Assembly (NCBI GenBank): GCA_022615805.1 | Contig: JAKEGO010000092.1 | Span: 1 to 21,540, forward strand | Origin: Thermoplasmata archaeon | Lineage (GTDB): Archaea; Thermoplasmatota; JAKEGO01 | Length of the DNA: 21,540 nucleotides | Direction: 5' to 3' | Part shown: positions 21,447-21,540 of the stretch, one piece after another | Position numbering within the stretch: the first letter of the stretch is position 1 | How the letters are laid out: every line of letters starts with the position of its first letter | The notes under the pieces: model-generated | The model's input: only the letters and a program-made list of their open reading frames with translations | Told to the model about the DNA's origin: nothing | The model's database searches: none | Program-made: the position numbers and the translations under genes

Positions 21447-21540
21447 TCAGCGTCCCTTGACGATGTTCAGCGTCCCTCCGGCAAGGACGATCTCCTTCTG
21501 CCGACCGGACAGCTTGTACTCGACCTCGAACTCGAAGCCC
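21447..21540 (-). CDS. Aconitase family protein, C-terminal end (partial)
   Basis: Only the last 30 residues are in the window, ending FEVEYKLSGRQKEIVLAGG then TLNIVKGR and a TGA. The pattern LSxRQxEIxLAGGxLN matches the C-terminus of aconitase/homoaconitase family proteins, where the swivel domain ends. The gene continues beyond the right edge. Its place just ahead of icd and aclBA in one direction fits aconitate hydratase, which interconverts citrate and isocitrate. Homoaconitase or isopropylmalate isomerase cannot be excluded from this fragment. Confidence 0.75.
   Translation of the reverse strand, partial: GFEFEVEYKLSGRQKEIVLAGGTLNIVKGR

Noticed and set aside
1..21540. CRISPR arrays, insertion sequences or restriction and defence genes
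   Set aside because: No regularly spaced repeats, transposase motifs or nuclease-methylase pairs are visible; the Mut7-C and Trm9-like pair is better read as RNA metabolism.

Overview
The window is from a GC-rich archaeon. It carries archaeal-type ribosomal stalk proteins (uL1, uL10/P0 and a P1-type L12 that share an acidic tail ending GLGALFG), TATA-box promoters about 26 bases upstream of start codons with apparently leaderless mRNAs, a DUF63 membrane protein, a Mut7-C protein and a PGF-CTERM-like surface protein. A Thermoplasmatota or related euryarchaeal lineage is my best guess, but no 16S gene or other taxonomic anchor is present.

Layout. (1) Positions 1-4182, all minus strand apart from a candidate plus-strand RNA at the left edge: tRNA-Ala(UGC), the L1-L10-L12 operon with its promoter, and a 489-aa protein I do not recognise. 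(2) 4248-7091, minus: a tight three-gene operon of formyltransferase, DegT/DnrJ aminotransferase and Gfo/Idh/MocA dehydrogenase, which looks like an N-formylated amino-sugar pathway for a surface glycan. (3) 7092-8070: no convincing protein gene, but dense RNA features. These are a candidate ~205-nt plus-strand RNA related to the one at 1-79, an intact tRNA-Ala(GGC), and a second broken copy of that tRNA with its own promoter and a 108-nt hairpin-rich insertion. (4) 8071-10371, minus: a TctA/DUF112-like permease with a membrane-anchored OB-fold protein. (5) 10512-14371, plus: DUF63 protein, Mut7-C RNase-like protein overlapping a Trm9-like tRNA methyltransferase, and an M28 lipoprotein peptidase. 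(6) 14372-14982: a gap with a candidate small hairpin RNA at 14780-14856. (7) 14983-16857, plus: a large secreted, C-terminally anchored beta-domain protein. (8) 17025-21540, minus: an operon of aconitase (C-terminal end only), NADP-type isocitrate dehydrogenase, AclB and AclA.

The last operon is the main metabolic story. Aconitase, isocitrate dehydrogenase and a complete two-subunit ATP-citrate lyase interconvert 2-oxoglutarate, isocitrate, citrate and acetyl-CoA plus oxaloacetate. That is the reductive (CO2-fixing) arm of the TCA cycle, or alternatively a citrate-to-acetyl-CoA export of carbon. ATP-citrate lyase is uncommon in archaea. The most novel-looking material is the tRNA-Ala neighbourhood at 7.2-8.0 kb and its relative at the left edge. 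There, duplicated tRNA pieces, promoters and hairpin elements with conserved flanks and variable but still paired stems suggest undescribed small RNAs.
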